A DNA stretch of 64,000 nucleotides from Alicyclobacillus sp. (GCA_023511295.1 JAIMBT010000008.1:62001-126000), one strand, 5' to 3'; shown: positions 43,300 through 52,451, numbered from the stretch's first letter. Numbers and translations are program-made. Notes: generated by a model from the sequence alone, not told the origin.

Positions 43300-43875
43300 G
43301 TGACAGAAGCGAACCAGAAACTTGTCGAAACCAAGCAGGGCGCGCGCCGCGTCTACGACGGGGGCATCATTCGCGTCGAGCAGTGGCAGGTGATTCTGCC
43401 GAACGGCCGACCGGCCTCGCGCGACGTCGTCCTCCACCCCGGGGCGGTGGCCGTCCTTGCAGAACCAACTCCGGACGAGCTGCTGTTGGTGCGCCAGTAC
43501 CGGACGGCCCCGGGCACGGTGCTGTACGAAATACCCGCCGGGAAGTTGGACGCCGGCGAATCTCCAGAAGCGTGTGCAGCCCGTGAATTGGCGGAAGAGA
43601 CGGGGTATCAAGCGGCCCGTCTGCGCAGACTCTACGAATTCTACACGAGTCCCGGTTTCTCCGACGAGAAGATCTTCCTGTTTCACGCGACCCAGTTGCA
43701 ACCGGGGCGTGTGCACCTCGATGAGGACGAATTCGTCACTGTTGAGGTTTGCCGGAAGGCGCACGTCCGGCGCTTGATGGAGGCGGGCTGTATCCAGGAC
43801 GCCAAGACCCTCGTCGCGCTGCTCTGGTGGCTCGGTGGTGGACCGGCGTCGGAAGGCGGACGTCTCCATGTCTGA
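43300..43875 (+). CDS. nudF: NUDIX hydrolase, ADP-ribose pyrophosphatase
   Basis: A 191-residue protein; GTG 43300 is one base after the permease stop. The Nudix box is GKLDAGESPEACAARELAEE followed by TGY, and TSPGFSDEKIFLFHA is typical of ADP-ribose pyrophosphatases. It hydrolyses ADP-ribose. nudF precedes the EndoQ/YqxK, spoIIM block as in B. subtilis. Confidence 0.9.
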   Translation: MTEANQKLVETKQGARRVYDGGIIRVEQWQVILPNGRPASRDVVLHPGAVAVLAEPTPDELLLVRQYRTAPGTVLYEIPAGKLDAGESPEACAARELAEETGYQAARLRRLYEFYTSPGFSDEKIFLFHATQLQPGRVHLDEDEFVTVEVCRKAHVRRLMEAGCIQDAKTLVALLWWLGGGPASEGGRLHV

Positions 43876-45049
43876 GGCCAAGCGTTACTTTGGGGATTTT
43901 CACATCCACGTCGGACGCTCGGCGGGACGGCCCGTCAAAATGGCCGCGGCTCCGTCGTTGACGCTGTCCGCCCTCGTGGATCACGCACGCGTGGAAAAAG
44001 GGCTCGACGTGGTGACCGTGATTGACGGGACGTGTACCCATGTCCTGGCCGAGCTCCAGGCGTGGCAGTCGGCAGGGCGGTTGGTCCCGCATGCCGGCGG
44101 CGGGTTGCTGTGCGAGAACGGATTACTGCTGATTCCCGGGGCGGAGGTCGAAGTTGCGGGTCCGTACGGGGGCGCCGCGCATTTCGGCTGTTGGTTTCCC
44201 ACGTTGGAGGCGGCGGCAGCCTTCCACGATTGGCTGGCGGGTGTGCAGAAGAACCCCAGCCTGTCCTCCCAACGCGCGTCTGTGACGGCACGTGCGTTGC
44301 AGGAATCCGTCGGGGCCTTCGGCGGTTTGTTCATCGTCCACCACGCGTTCACCCCGCACAAGGGGCTGTACGGCAACTGTGTCGCGCGGATGGACGAGAT
44401 GGTCGATCCGTCGAAGGTCGATGCCTTGGAACTGGGGCTGTCTGCCGACACCGATATGGCGGACTGTGTGAGCGAACTGGCAGAGCTGCCGTTTCTCAGC
44501 GACTCCGACGCCCATTCCCTCGCCAAAATCGCCCGTGAGTACAATGAACTGCAGTTGACCGAGGTCAGTTTTCGCGGCGTTCGGTGGGCGCTGACCGGTT
44601 CTGGCGAGAACCGGATGGTGGCAAACTACGGCTTACATCCGGCCTTGGGCAAGTACCACCGAACCCGCTGCAGGGTGTGTTCACGCGAACTCTCACCCGG
44701 TGCCGCTGCGTGCATTTGCGGCAGCACGAAGGTGACGCTCGGCGTGTGGGACCGTCTGATGGAAATCCGCGACCGAACCCAGCCGCACCATCCGCCGGGC
44801 CGCCCACCATACGTCCATCAGGTGCCGTTGGAGTTCATACCCGGACTGGGTCCGCGCGCCATGCGCCGGTTGCTCGACGCGTTCGGCACGGAGATGGCGG
44901 TCCTGCATGCGGCATCCCTGTCCGAGCTGCAGTCGGTTGTCGGCCCTGACTTGGCAGACCGGATTGACCGCGCCAGAACCGGTCGAGTCGCCTTTGAGAC
45001 GGGTGGTGGTGGCACGTACGGTCGCTTGAACTTTCTTCCCTCGGTCTAA
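43868..45049 (+). CDS. Endonuclease Q family protein (YqxK)
   Basis: A 393-residue PHP-domain protein. Metal-binding motifs: DFHIHVGRSAG at the start, LIPGAEVEV, FIVHHAFTPH, and LSDSDAHSLAKIA. A zinc ribbon CRVCSRELSPGAAACICG (Cys pairs) is followed by a HhH-like C-terminal part (FIPGLGPRAMRRLLDAFG). Archaeal and Thermococcus EndoQ cuts DNA 5' of deaminated bases; the B. subtilis homologue is YqxK. Overlaps the nudF end by eight bases. Length and motifs fit. Confidence 0.88.
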   Translation: MSEAKRYFGDFHIHVGRSAGRPVKMAAAPSLTLSALVDHARVEKGLDVVTVIDGTCTHVLAELQAWQSAGRLVPHAGGGLLCENGLLLIPGAEVEVAGPYGGAAHFGCWFPTLEAAAAFHDWLAGVQKNPSLSSQRASVTARALQESVGAFGGLFIVHHAFTPHKGLYGNCVARMDEMVDPSKVDALELGLSADTDMADCVSELAELPFLSDSDAHSLAKIAREYNELQLTEVSFRGVRWALTGSGENRMVANYGLHPALGKYHRTRCRVCSRELSPGAAACICGSTKVTLGVWDRLMEIRDRTQPHHPPGRPPYVHQVPLEFIPGLGPRAMRRLLDAFGTEMAVLHAASLSELQSVVGPDLADRIDRARTGRVAFETGGGGTYGRLNFLPSV

Positions 45050-45107
45050 GCGGGAGCCTGTCCGCATACAAGTTGTAACAAGCCTTGGCGGACGGGGGGA
45101 GTTTGCG

Positions 45108-45767
45108 GTGCGGCTCGCGTTGGCTGGCGAGGTAGGGCGCATGTTTGGATATGCTCGGACGTCGTTTGTGACGTGGCGGCGGGAGACGACGGGGACCATG
45201 TCCTTCTTGGCCGGTGTGACCCTGTGCGGGTTGCTGTTTGGCGGCGTGGTCGCGGGTCAGCTCAACGCCTCGACAGCGGCCGTTTTGAATCAAGCGATGC
45301 AGCACTTCATTGCAGCCGTCCAGCACCACGATTTGCAGTCTGCACCGACCATCTGGTGGAGTCGCGCCTTTGCGGAGGCAGGTCTGTTCGGCGTGGTCTG
45401 GCTGAGCGGGCTATCGTTGCTCGGGTTGCCGGTCGTCGTGGTGACACTGTTTCTCCGCGCGTTTTGCGTCGGATTCTCGGTCGCCTATTCCGTGTTGACG
45501 TTTGGCTGGCACGGTTTCCTCATCGCCAGTCTGGTCATTTTTGCACATCAGGTGCTTGCCCTCGCAGGTCTGCTCGGCGCCGGGACGCTGGCGGTGCGGC
45601 TGTCCGGCTCGATTTTCCGGCGGTCGCTCGACATGAGTGCGATGCCGCGCGTCCTGGTGCGCTATACCGCCTGCGTCTGTCTGTGTCTGTGCCTGGCCTC
45701 GCTCGGGGCGGCCCTGCAGGTGTTCGCGGCACCACCTGTCCTCGGGGCGTTACTTCCACCCAGTTGA
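45108..45767 (+). CDS. spoIIM: Stage II sporulation protein M
   Basis: A 219-residue membrane protein with about five hydrophobic segments; GTG 45108 with GACGGGGGGAG upstream. Extended segments include FLAGVTLCGLLFGGVVAGQL and LIASLVIFAHQVLALAGLLG. SpoIIM, with SpoIID and SpoIIP, drives cell-wall remodelling during engulfment. Position after yqxK agrees with the known order. Confidence 0.9.
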   Translation: MRLALAGEVGRMFGYARTSFVTWRRETTGTMSFLAGVTLCGLLFGGVVAGQLNASTAAVLNQAMQHFIAAVQHHDLQSAPTIWWSRAFAEAGLFGVVWLSGLSLLGLPVVVVTLFLRAFCVGFSVAYSVLTFGWHGFLIASLVIFAHQVLALAGLLGAGTLAVRLSGSIFRRSLDMSAMPRVLVRYTACVCLCLCLASLGAALQVFAAPPVLGALLPPS

Positions 45768-45810
45768 CGGGAGGCCACGATGTGAATCCCGATGACGAGG
45801 AGGGAATCCC

Positions 45811-46146
45811 ATGGCGCGCAAGTTTACAGACGTCAACGAGCCGTTCACATGCGTTCACTGCGGCACGCACGTGATGCCCTCCAAGCGCTCCTGCCGAAAT
45901 CACTGCCCGACCTGCTTGTACTCGGTTCACCTCGACGTCAACCCGGGGGACCGGCTCGCCGACTGCGGCGGGCTGATGGCGCCGGTCCGGGTGGAATACA
46001 ACCCTCGCAAGGGATACCAGATTGTCCACAGATGTCAGGTCTGCGGACATGAGCAGCGGAACATCGCCGCGTTGGATGATCCCGTTCAGCCCGATTCAAT
46101 GGAAGCGGTATTAGAGCTGATGCGACAGGGGGGCGGGACGCCATGA
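45811..46146 (+). CDS. RNHCP-domain zinc protein
   Basis: A 111-residue protein with two Cys pairs in FTCVHCGTHVMPS and SCRNHCPTCLYSVH, then CQVCGHEQRN. The RNHCP signature (CRNHCPTCL) names the family. Function is not known; the Cys pattern predicts zinc binding. It occupies the place of fur between spoIIM and yqzK in B. subtilis. Its stop overlaps the next start (ATGA). Confidence 0.8.
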   Translation: MARKFTDVNEPFTCVHCGTHVMPSKRSCRNHCPTCLYSVHLDVNPGDRLADCGGLMAPVRVEYNPRKGYQIVHRCQVCGHEQRNIAALDDPVQPDSMEAVLELMRQGGGTP

Positions 46147-46490
46147 GGCCTGCACCCCGTTCGTCGGAACCAGCGGCTCAGTTCCTTCGCGTCATGCGCC
46201 TGGTTGTGTTGTGGCTGGCAGCGTCCATCCTGCTCTTTGCGGTGCAGGCGCTGGCCACGCAAGGACTACACACCCGGCGATACGCAACGCCGTCCGCCCC
46301 GTTTGAATCGGTCCTGTCGCCGAGTGCAGCGGCGAATGGGGGTGGGACGGCCGCGTCCGCCCGGTTGGGAACGGATGCGGCACGGGGCGCCAAGGCGCCC
46401 GTCGGTGCGCAGATCCGCGTCTGGCTCGCGGACGCTGGTCGGTTGTACCAACAGATTCTGTCGGTGTGGTGGTACAGTGGCGGGTCGTGA
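46143..46490 (+). CDS. Membrane protein, possibly YqzK/DUF4227-like
   Basis: A 115-residue protein with one N-terminal hydrophobic segment (LVVLWLAASILLFAVQALA), a low-complexity Ala/Ser/Gly middle and an aromatic end (RLYQQILSVWWYSGG). B. subtilis yqzK at this position encodes a DUF4227 protein with the same layout (an N-terminal membrane segment and a C-terminal 'FYWYGE'). The match is by pattern and position only. Confidence 0.6.
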   Translation: MRPAPRSSEPAAQFLRVMRLVVLWLAASILLFAVQALATQGLHTRRYATPSAPFESVLSPSAAANGGGTAASARLGTDAARGAKAPVGAQIRVWLADAGRLYQQILSVWWYSGGS

Positions 46491-46614
46491 GATGGACCGG
46501 CATGCGGGCGCAGGTGGAAACCTTGGCAGGAGAATGTCGAACGGTGTGGAATATCTCCGACGTGTTGGCCTGTCAACGGACCAGCGCCGGACATCCGATT
46601 GAAGGGGTACGTGC

Positions 46615-47496
46615 ATGGACGATCGAATCGATGCCTTTGTCGAGTACCTAGCAGTGGAGCGCGGACTGTCACAGAACACGCTCGAATCGTACCGTCGGGA
46701 CCTGGAAGGTTTCCTCCGTTTTCTCGGCGAGGGTGCAGCGCAGGCGGAGGTTCGGCGCCGGGATATTCTTGCATACCTGGGCCATCTTCGCCAGCTTGGC
46801 CGAGCGAACACCACGGTGTCGCGCAACCTGGCGAGTATTCGTTCGTTCTATCACTTTCTGCTACGAGAAGAATACATCGGGACAGATCCCACGGTGAACG
46901 TGGAGACGCCGAAGGTGGAGAAGCGGCTGCCCAAAGTGCTGACCGTGCACGAGGTGGAGCGCCTTCTCGCTGCGCCTGACTCGTCCACGGCGACGGGCTG
47001 TCGCGACCGCGCGATGCTCGAACTCCTGTACGGGACGGGCATCCGCGTGACAGAGTTGGTCTCGATTCAGTTGGATGACGTGAACCTCGGGGCAGGGTTT
47101 CTGCGCTGCTTTGGGAAGGGCGGCAAGGAGCGCATCATTCCCTTCGGAGAGGTCGCAAACCACGCGCTGACGGTGTACATCGAACACGGTCGACCGAGCT
47201 TGCAGCGAAACGAGGCGACACGCGCCCTGTTTTTAAACCACCTCGGCGCGCAGATGTCGCGTCAAGGCTTCTGGAAGATATTAAAAAAACACGCGGCGGC
47301 TGCGGAGATTGTGAAGGACATCACGCCGCACACCCTTCGCCACTCGTTCGCAACGCACCTGTTGGAGCGCGGTGCGGACCTTCGAGCTGTACAGGAAATG
47401 TTGGGCCATGCGGACATCTCGACGACCCAAATCTACACCCACCTAACCCGTGCGCGACTCAAGGAAGCGTACGCGGCGGCGCACCCCCGGGCTTAG
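46615..47496 (+). CDS. xerD: Tyrosine recombinase XerD
   Basis: A 293-residue recombinase; ATG after GAAGGGG. N-terminal SAM-like domain (VEYLAVERGLSQNTLESYRR) and a catalytic domain with Arg in LYGTGIRVTEL, His-x-x-Arg in ITPHTLRHSFATHLLERG and the Tyr nucleophile in GHADISTTQIYTHL. It resolves chromosome dimers at dif. Location before deoB matches B. subtilis ripX/xerD. Confidence 0.94.
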   Translation: MDDRIDAFVEYLAVERGLSQNTLESYRRDLEGFLRFLGEGAAQAEVRRRDILAYLGHLRQLGRANTTVSRNLASIRSFYHFLLREEYIGTDPTVNVETPKVEKRLPKVLTVHEVERLLAAPDSSTATGCRDRAMLELLYGTGIRVTELVSIQLDDVNLGAGFLRCFGKGGKERIIPFGEVANHALTVYIEHGRPSLQRNEATRALFLNHLGAQMSRQGFWKILKKHAAAAEIVKDITPHTLRHSFATHLLERGADLRAVQEMLGHADISTTQIYTHLTRARLKEAYAAAHPRA

Positions 47497-47638
47497 GGGC
47501 GGATGCGGGCCGCGAGGTGACGGTACAGGCGGATGCATGAATCGGTGGTGAACCAACCACCTTAGCCCTTGAGAGGATGTCGTCCCCGATGGACCGCACA
47601 GCGGACGCGCGGCCCACGAGGCGAAGGAGGTTCCATAC

Positions 47639-48811
47639 GTGTCTCGTCGTCGTTGGATATGGATTGTCTTGGACAGCGTCGGCATCGGGGCTGCGCCGGA
47701 TGCGGACCGATACGGAGCGGCAGACGCCGACAGCAACACACTGCAGCATATCGCCGCGGCGACCGGTGGGCTAACGGTCCCGAACTTGGCGCGCCTCGGA
47801 TTGGGACGTATCGACACCATCCCGGGTGTCCCGACCGATGCGGTCGTCGGGGCGTACGGGCGCATGCGCGAACAGTCCTTCGGAAAGGACACGACGAACG
47901 GACACTGGGAGTTCGTCGGGGTCGTTCTGGACCGCCCCCTGCCGGTGTATCCCGACGGTTTCCCTGCACGCATCATTGAGCCATTCGAGGCCTACGTGGG
48001 CAAACCGGTCCTGTGCAACAAACCGGCCTCGGGAACCGTCGTGATTGAGGAATTCGGGCCGTTGCACGAAGCGACCGGCCGCCCCATCGTCTATACGTCC
48101 GCCGACAGCGTGTTTCAGGTGGCGGCGCATGAAGAGGTTGTCCCACTGGAGCAACTGTACGACTGGTGCCGCTACGCTCGAAAGCTGCTCGACGGACCAG
48201 ACGCAGTTGGGCGGGTGATTGCTCGTCCCTTTGTCGGCAAGCCAGGGGCGTATCGGAGGACCGGAGGGCGTCAAGACTTTTCGTTGTCGTTCGGCGACAC
48301 CGTATTGAATCACCTCCAGGCGGCGGGGATTCCGGTCTGTGGGATTGGAAAGATTCACGACATCTACGGTGGCGCAGGCATCACCCGTGCGGTACATACG
48401 GAAGGCAACGAAGATGGCATGAATCGCGTGGTTGAAGCGATGGACCAACAGGAGGAAGGCCTCATTTACGCCAATCTCGTCGACTTTGACGCGCTCTACG
48501 GACACCGAAATGATCCCAAGGGATTCGCTGCCGCGGTGGAGGCGTTCGACCGGCGTCTGCCGGAAGTCACGGGGCGCATGCGGGCAGGAGACATCCTCTG
48601 CATCACGGCGGACCATGGATGTGACCCGACCGTTCCTGGGACGGACCATACGCGGGAGTACGTGCCCTTGTTGCTGTGGAGTCCCGAGATGACCGGGGCC
48701 ATCGACCTCGGGGAGCGGGAGACCTTCGCGGATGTGGGCGCGACGCTCGCGGAGTACTTCGGCGTGCCGGGTACGGGGATGGGGACCAGCATGCTGGCGC
48801 AACTGCGTTGA
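47639..48811 (+). CDS. deoB: Phosphopentomutase
   Basis: A 390-residue metalloenzyme, GTG start. Alkaline-phosphatase-like motifs: VLDSVGIGAAPDADRYG, GKDTTNGHWEFVG, ADHGCDPTVPGTDHTREY. It interconverts ribose/deoxyribose 1- and 5-phosphate. In B. subtilis drm is followed by pupG; here a DUF1540 gene follows, and no purine nucleoside phosphorylase is visible. Confidence 0.95.
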   Translation: MSRRRWIWIVLDSVGIGAAPDADRYGAADADSNTLQHIAAATGGLTVPNLARLGLGRIDTIPGVPTDAVVGAYGRMREQSFGKDTTNGHWEFVGVVLDRPLPVYPDGFPARIIEPFEAYVGKPVLCNKPASGTVVIEEFGPLHEATGRPIVYTSADSVFQVAAHEEVVPLEQLYDWCRYARKLLDGPDAVGRVIARPFVGKPGAYRRTGGRQDFSLSFGDTVLNHLQAAGIPVCGIGKIHDIYGGAGITRAVHTEGNEDGMNRVVEAMDQQEEGLIYANLVDFDALYGHRNDPKGFAAAVEAFDRRLPEVTGRMRAGDILCITADHGCDPTVPGTDHTREYVPLLLWSPEMTGAIDLGERETFADVGATLAEYFGVPGTGMGTSMLAQLR

Positions 48812-48893
48812 CCTGCGCCTGGCAACCTTGCCGGAAAGCTGCTGACATCACCGCGCCTCGCCTGACACATGCTGAGTGTGGAGGTGGTGGGCG

Positions 48894-49085
48894 ATGCCGA
48901 AGGGTGTCCGCTGCAAGGTGGAGGAATGCGTATTTCACGATGAAGGCGACGGTTGCACGGCCCAGTCCATCGAAGTTCGGACCAACGGCAACGACATCGT
49001 CGGTACCCCGCGCGGTACGATGTGTGCGACGTTCCAATTTCACCATGTGAGAGGTGCCCAGAGAGATCCTGTCCATTCCTCCTAA
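48894..49085 (+). CDS. DUF1540 Cys-rich protein
   Basis: A 63-residue protein; ATG after GGAGGTGGTG. The Cys pattern RCKVEECVFHDEGDGCTA with a later CATF is that of DUF1540, a small metal-binding family common in spore-formers. Function unknown. A strong terminator lies just after it. Confidence 0.75.
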   Translation: MPKGVRCKVEECVFHDEGDGCTAQSIEVRTNGNDIVGTPRGTMCATFQFHHVRGAQRDPVHSS

Positions 49086-49094
49086 TTCGTTTCG

Positions 49095-49121
49095 GCGCCG
49101 GCAGAGCCGGCGCTTTTGTTT
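49095..49121 (+). terminator. Rho-independent terminator
   Basis: GCGCCGGC, loop AGA, GCCGGCGC then TTTTGTTT: a perfect 8-bp GC stem with a T-tract. It ends the deoB/DUF1540 transcript before dacF. Confidence 0.9.
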
Positions 49122-49217
49122 CGTCCAGGCGACCAGCCGTGATAGAAGCGTCAGCGGACGCGCACACTACGGGCAACGATGTCGGTGATTGTCAGCGACT
49201 GAAAGGAGATGTTGTCC

Positions 49218-50477
49218 ATGCGTGTTCCGTTGGTGTTTTCCGCCGTGCTGGCGCTTCCCTTGCTGTCCCAGGGGCCGTCTGCGGTCGCGGCGACGCTGCC
49301 CCAGACGAACGTCCAGCAACCGGCGGTTCCAACCGTCCTTCCCAACGTTGAATTTCGCGTTCGCTCCGACGCTGGGGTGGATGGATTGAGTCTGGCGCAG
49401 CATTTGGCTCCAGAAGCCAAAGCCGCCGTGGTGATGGATTTTACCACCGGGAAGGTTTTGTTCGAAAAGGATGCGCATGAGCGTTTGCCGATTGCGAGTG
49501 TAACCAAGGTGATGACGCTGTTGTTGGTCATGGAGGCTATCGACAGCGGGAAGCTGCACCTGCAAGATCGCATCAAGGCCAGCGAACACGCGTCGAGCAT
49601 GGGCGGTTCGCAAATTTTCCTCGAACCGGGCGAGTCGATGACCACCGCAGACCTTCTGAAGGGGATTGCGATGGCGTCCGCGAACGACGCGTGTGTGGCA
49701 CTCGCAGAACACCTCGCTGGCAGTGAAGCCGCGTTTGTGGACCAGATGAATCAGCGGGCAAGGGCCCTGGGTCTGAAGGACACCCACTTCGTGAACACGA
49801 ACGGTTTGCCGGCGGCAAACCACTACAGTTCCGCCTACGACGTCGCCATCCTATCCCGCGAGCTTTTGAAACATCCGCAGATTACACAGTTCACATCGAA
49901 GTACAGCGACTACCTGCGACAGGATTCCGACCATCCGTTCTGGCTGGTGAACACGAACAAGCTGGTGCGCTTCTATCCTGGTCTCGACGGCCTGAAGACC
50001 GGCTACACGGCCGATGCGAAATACTGCCTGTCAGCGACGGCAAAGCGGGACGGATTCCGCGTCATCACCGTCGTGCTCGGGGAACCGAAGGCAACCGTCC
50101 GCAATCGCGAAGTGAGCGAGCTGTTCAACTGGGCATTCGCGGAATACCAGTCGAAGCTGCTCTATCCAAAGGGCGCCCTGGTGCAAGAATTGGAGGTCCC
50201 GCACGGTACACCGGAAAAGATCCACGTTCTGACGGCAGATCAGGTCGGCGTGATTGCGCGCAAAGGAGAGAAGGCCGATTACCGTACGGAGCTGGAATTG
50301 GACAACGTATCCGCGCCTCTTGCGAAAGGTCAGGTGGTCGGAAAAATGCGGGTGAAACAGGGGGAAGAGGTGGTGGCTGAAGTACCCCTCGTCGCCGGCG
50401 AAGATGTGAAGAAGGCCGGGTTCCTGACCGGCCTGGGACGAACGGTCCGAGGTCTCATCACGTTCGGGAAATCGTAA
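49218..50477 (+). CDS. dacF: D-alanyl-D-alanine carboxypeptidase DacF-like
   Basis: A 419-residue low-molecular-weight penicillin-binding protein; ATG 49218 has AAAGGAG nine bases upstream (ATG 49209 abuts it). A signal peptide at residues 1-24. Catalytic motifs: SXXK in IASVTKVMTL, SxN in MASANDACVAL, KTG in GLKTGYTADAK. A C-terminal beta domain follows. It trims peptidoglycan pentapeptides. In B. subtilis dacF precedes spoIIA and is forespore-expressed. Confidence 0.93.
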   Translation: MRVPLVFSAVLALPLLSQGPSAVAATLPQTNVQQPAVPTVLPNVEFRVRSDAGVDGLSLAQHLAPEAKAAVVMDFTTGKVLFEKDAHERLPIASVTKVMTLLLVMEAIDSGKLHLQDRIKASEHASSMGGSQIFLEPGESMTTADLLKGIAMASANDACVALAEHLAGSEAAFVDQMNQRARALGLKDTHFVNTNGLPAANHYSSAYDVAILSRELLKHPQITQFTSKYSDYLRQDSDHPFWLVNTNKLVRFYPGLDGLKTGYTADAKYCLSATAKRDGFRVITVVLGEPKATVRNREVSELFNWAFAEYQSKLLYPKGALVQELEVPHGTPEKIHVLTADQVGVIARKGEKADYRTELELDNVSAPLAKGQVVGKMRVKQGEEVVAEVPLVAGEDVKKAGFLTGLGRTVRGLITFGKS

Positions 50478-50505
50478 TCGGCAAGCGGCGGACTGCCGGG
50501 GCTGG

Positions 50506-51855
50506 TCAGAGCGTGAGCGGCTCTCCAGCCCCTTCCGACCGAGGCGGATCCATGGCGAGAGACCGGGCGAAGGCCTGTGCGCAGGCGACGAGTTCATCGG
50601 TCCGCCCGAGTTGCAGGAGGGCTTGTTGCAGGACGGAGAGTAGCTCCGCGTGGACGTTCAACGCTTCTGGTTCGATGGCGCTTTCGCCGAGGTTTCCCAA
50701 GGCCCGACGGGCCAATTTCGCAGCGACTTCCGTTGCACCCGATGCCAACTTCGCTTTGGCCAACACGCTCGCCGCGTGCAGTTCGACGAGCTTTGTACCA
50801 GCGAGCGAGAGCGCTTGCTCGGCATCCGTGAGCGCGTCCTGCACGCGGCCCAACGCGAGACGTGCCGTGGCGCGTTCGGCCAGGACGTTCGCGAACAGGT
50901 TCGGACGGACAACCAGGTCCGTGTCCGACTCCAACAGCTCGTTGAAGTAATCGAGGGCAGCAGCCGGCTGACCGGAACGGTTCAGGATGATGCCGTAGTT
51001 GATTTTGCACTGGTACATCCCGCGTGGGTTCCGAACAAACTGGTACATCCGTTCGGCGTCGCTGTTAAATTTGTACGCCAATTCGTAACTTCCGGTCCGC
51101 AAGTAGACGTTCGCCATGCCGTGCCAGATCATGGCCAGGTCGAGCCACGCTTCGTACCGCTCCGCTGCTTCCACCGCTTTTTCCAGGTAGAGCAGCGCCA
51201 CATTGTCGTGCTTCAAGATGTAGCAAATCCGCCCGAGGTGGTAGTAGAGCTTGACAGACAGCGGCAAATCGAGATCTGGAAACCTCGACAGGACGCCCGC
51301 CCCGCGTTGCCAGTACATCCGCGCCAAGTTCGGCTGCCCAGCCCGGCGATACATGTTTCCGATGCTGTAGTAGCCTTGTACGGCGACCGTACCCTCACCG
51401 CGCTCCAGGGCCGAGAACACGAGTTGCTCGTACACGTTGGCGGCTTGTTCCAATTGTCCCAGGTGTTCGTAACACGTCGCCAGTTCGCTGTACAACACTT
51501 CGTCGCGATACACGGGCCGAACATGTGGAAGGGAGGCCTCGATGAGCGGCAAGGCTGCAGCGTAATCGCCTCGTTCCATCAAGGCTCGGCCCCGTCGATA
51601 CGTCTGCAGGTGCTCACTCCGTACCGACAAACCCTCGGCGAAGTACTCCGGTGAAACCCCGAGGCGCTTCGCAAGGTCTTTCAGTAACGCGGCGGATGGA
51701 GCCACCTTCCCGGATTCAATCTGGCTGATCATGCTGGGGGTCACAAGGCCCCGACCCAATTGGGCTTGTGTCATCCGCCGGCGCTTTCGCAAGATGCGCA
51801 GGCGATCGCCGAGGGACAGTTCGTCCGATTCGTATACGGCGATATCTTCCGGCAT
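50506..51855 (-). CDS. XRE-family regulator with tetratricopeptide repeats
   Basis: A 449-residue protein on the opposite strand to dacF and spoIIA. ATG 51855 has GGGAGAGGG upstream. The HTH lies at residues 12-70 (LRILRKRRRMTQAQLGRGLV, MISQIESGKVAPS). The rest holds about eight to nine TPR-like helical hairpins (ALPLIEASL, YYSIGNMYRRAGQPNLARMY, MIWHGMANVYLRTGS, AALDYFNELLE). The layout is that of Rap/PlcR/ScoC-like peptide-responsive or TPR-sensor regulators. Its target is not known, but it lies next to the sporulation sigma-F operon. Confidence 0.85.
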   Translation of the reverse strand: MPEDIAVYESDELSLGDRLRILRKRRRMTQAQLGRGLVTPSMISQIESGKVAPSAALLKDLAKRLGVSPEYFAEGLSVRSEHLQTYRRGRALMERGDYAAALPLIEASLPHVRPVYRDEVLYSELATCYEHLGQLEQAANVYEQLVFSALERGEGTVAVQGYYSIGNMYRRAGQPNLARMYWQRGAGVLSRFPDLDLPLSVKLYYHLGRICYILKHDNVALLYLEKAVEAAERYEAWLDLAMIWHGMANVYLRTGSYELAYKFNSDAERMYQFVRNPRGMYQCKINYGIILNRSGQPAAALDYFNELLESDTDLVVRPNLFANVLAERATARLALGRVQDALTDAEQALSLAGTKLVELHAASVLAKAKLASGATEVAAKLARRALGNLGESAIEPEALNVHAELLSVLQQALLQLGRTDELVACAQAFARSLAMDPPRSEGAGEPLTL

Positions 51856-51999
51856 ATCATCCCTCTCCCAACTTGATCCCGATACGGATGGGACCGTTCC
51901 ACGGAGTTTTCCTGTACATCCGCAGTCTACCACAAGTCCCAGGCGGTGCACAGGTGGTCTCCTTCACGCGGCGCGAGCGTGGATGGAACGTCTGCGGAT

Positions 52000-52018
52000 T
52001 TCGTCTAGTTTTGTCGTC
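52000..52018 (+). promoter_or_regulatory. Weak Spo0A-box-like sites before spoIIA
   Basis: TTCGTCT (52000-52006; reverse AGACGAA) has one mismatch to TGNCGAA, and TGTCGTC (52012-52018) has two. They sit just upstream of the sigma-H promoter, where B. subtilis has 0A boxes. Weak matches. Confidence 0.35.
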
Positions 52019-52022
52019 GGGC

Positions 52023-52047
52023 AGGAAATGCCGATATGAGGCGGAAT
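52023..52047 (+). promoter_or_regulatory. Sigma-H promoter of the spoIIA operon
   Basis: AGGAAAT (52023-52029), 14 bases, GAAT (52044-52047), an exact match to the sigma-H consensus AGGANNT-N14-GAAT, 57 bases before the SpoIIAA start. The B. subtilis spoIIA operon is also sigma-H driven. Confidence 0.75.
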
Positions 52048-52103
52048 TTCGAAGGTGGCGCCGCTTCGCGCCGAGCGTGTACGGAGAAAGGAGCGTCTTT
52101 CCT

Positions 52104-52448
52104 GTGGCGATTGAACGAGACGTCGTCGGTGGTGTCCTGGTGGTTCGGCTGGGCGGGGAACTGGATCATCACGCCGTCGAAACCCTGCGCGACGAGATTG
52201 AACAAAGCTTGGAGGAGACACGCTGTCGGGGTCTCGTCCTGTCGTTTCAAGGGATCGATTTCATGGACAGCTCGGGTCTTGGGCTGATTCTCGGCCGTTA
52301 CCGCAGCGTTTCGGCGCGAGGGGGAAAAATGGCCCTGTGCAAGGTCAACCCCAACCTGCGCAAGATCTTCGAGCTGTCTGGAATCTACAAGATTGTCCCC
52401 GTTTTGGACGACGAACTGTCCGCCTTGCGAATGGTGAAGGAGGCGTAG
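52104..52448 (+). CDS. spoIIAA: Anti-sigma F factor antagonist SpoIIAA
   Basis: A 114-residue STAS-domain protein; GTG 52104 with AAAGGAG 11 bases upstream (an in-frame GTG at 52077 is possible). The phosphorylation site Ser is in GIDFMDSSGLGLILGRYR. It frees sigma-F from SpoIIAB. First gene of spoIIA, 3 bases before spoIIAB. Confidence 0.93.
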   Translation: MAIERDVVGGVLVVRLGGELDHHAVETLRDEIEQSLEETRCRGLVLSFQGIDFMDSSGLGLILGRYRSVSARGGKMALCKVNPNLRKIFELSGIYKIVPVLDDELSALRMVKEA

Positions 52449-52451
52449 ACG

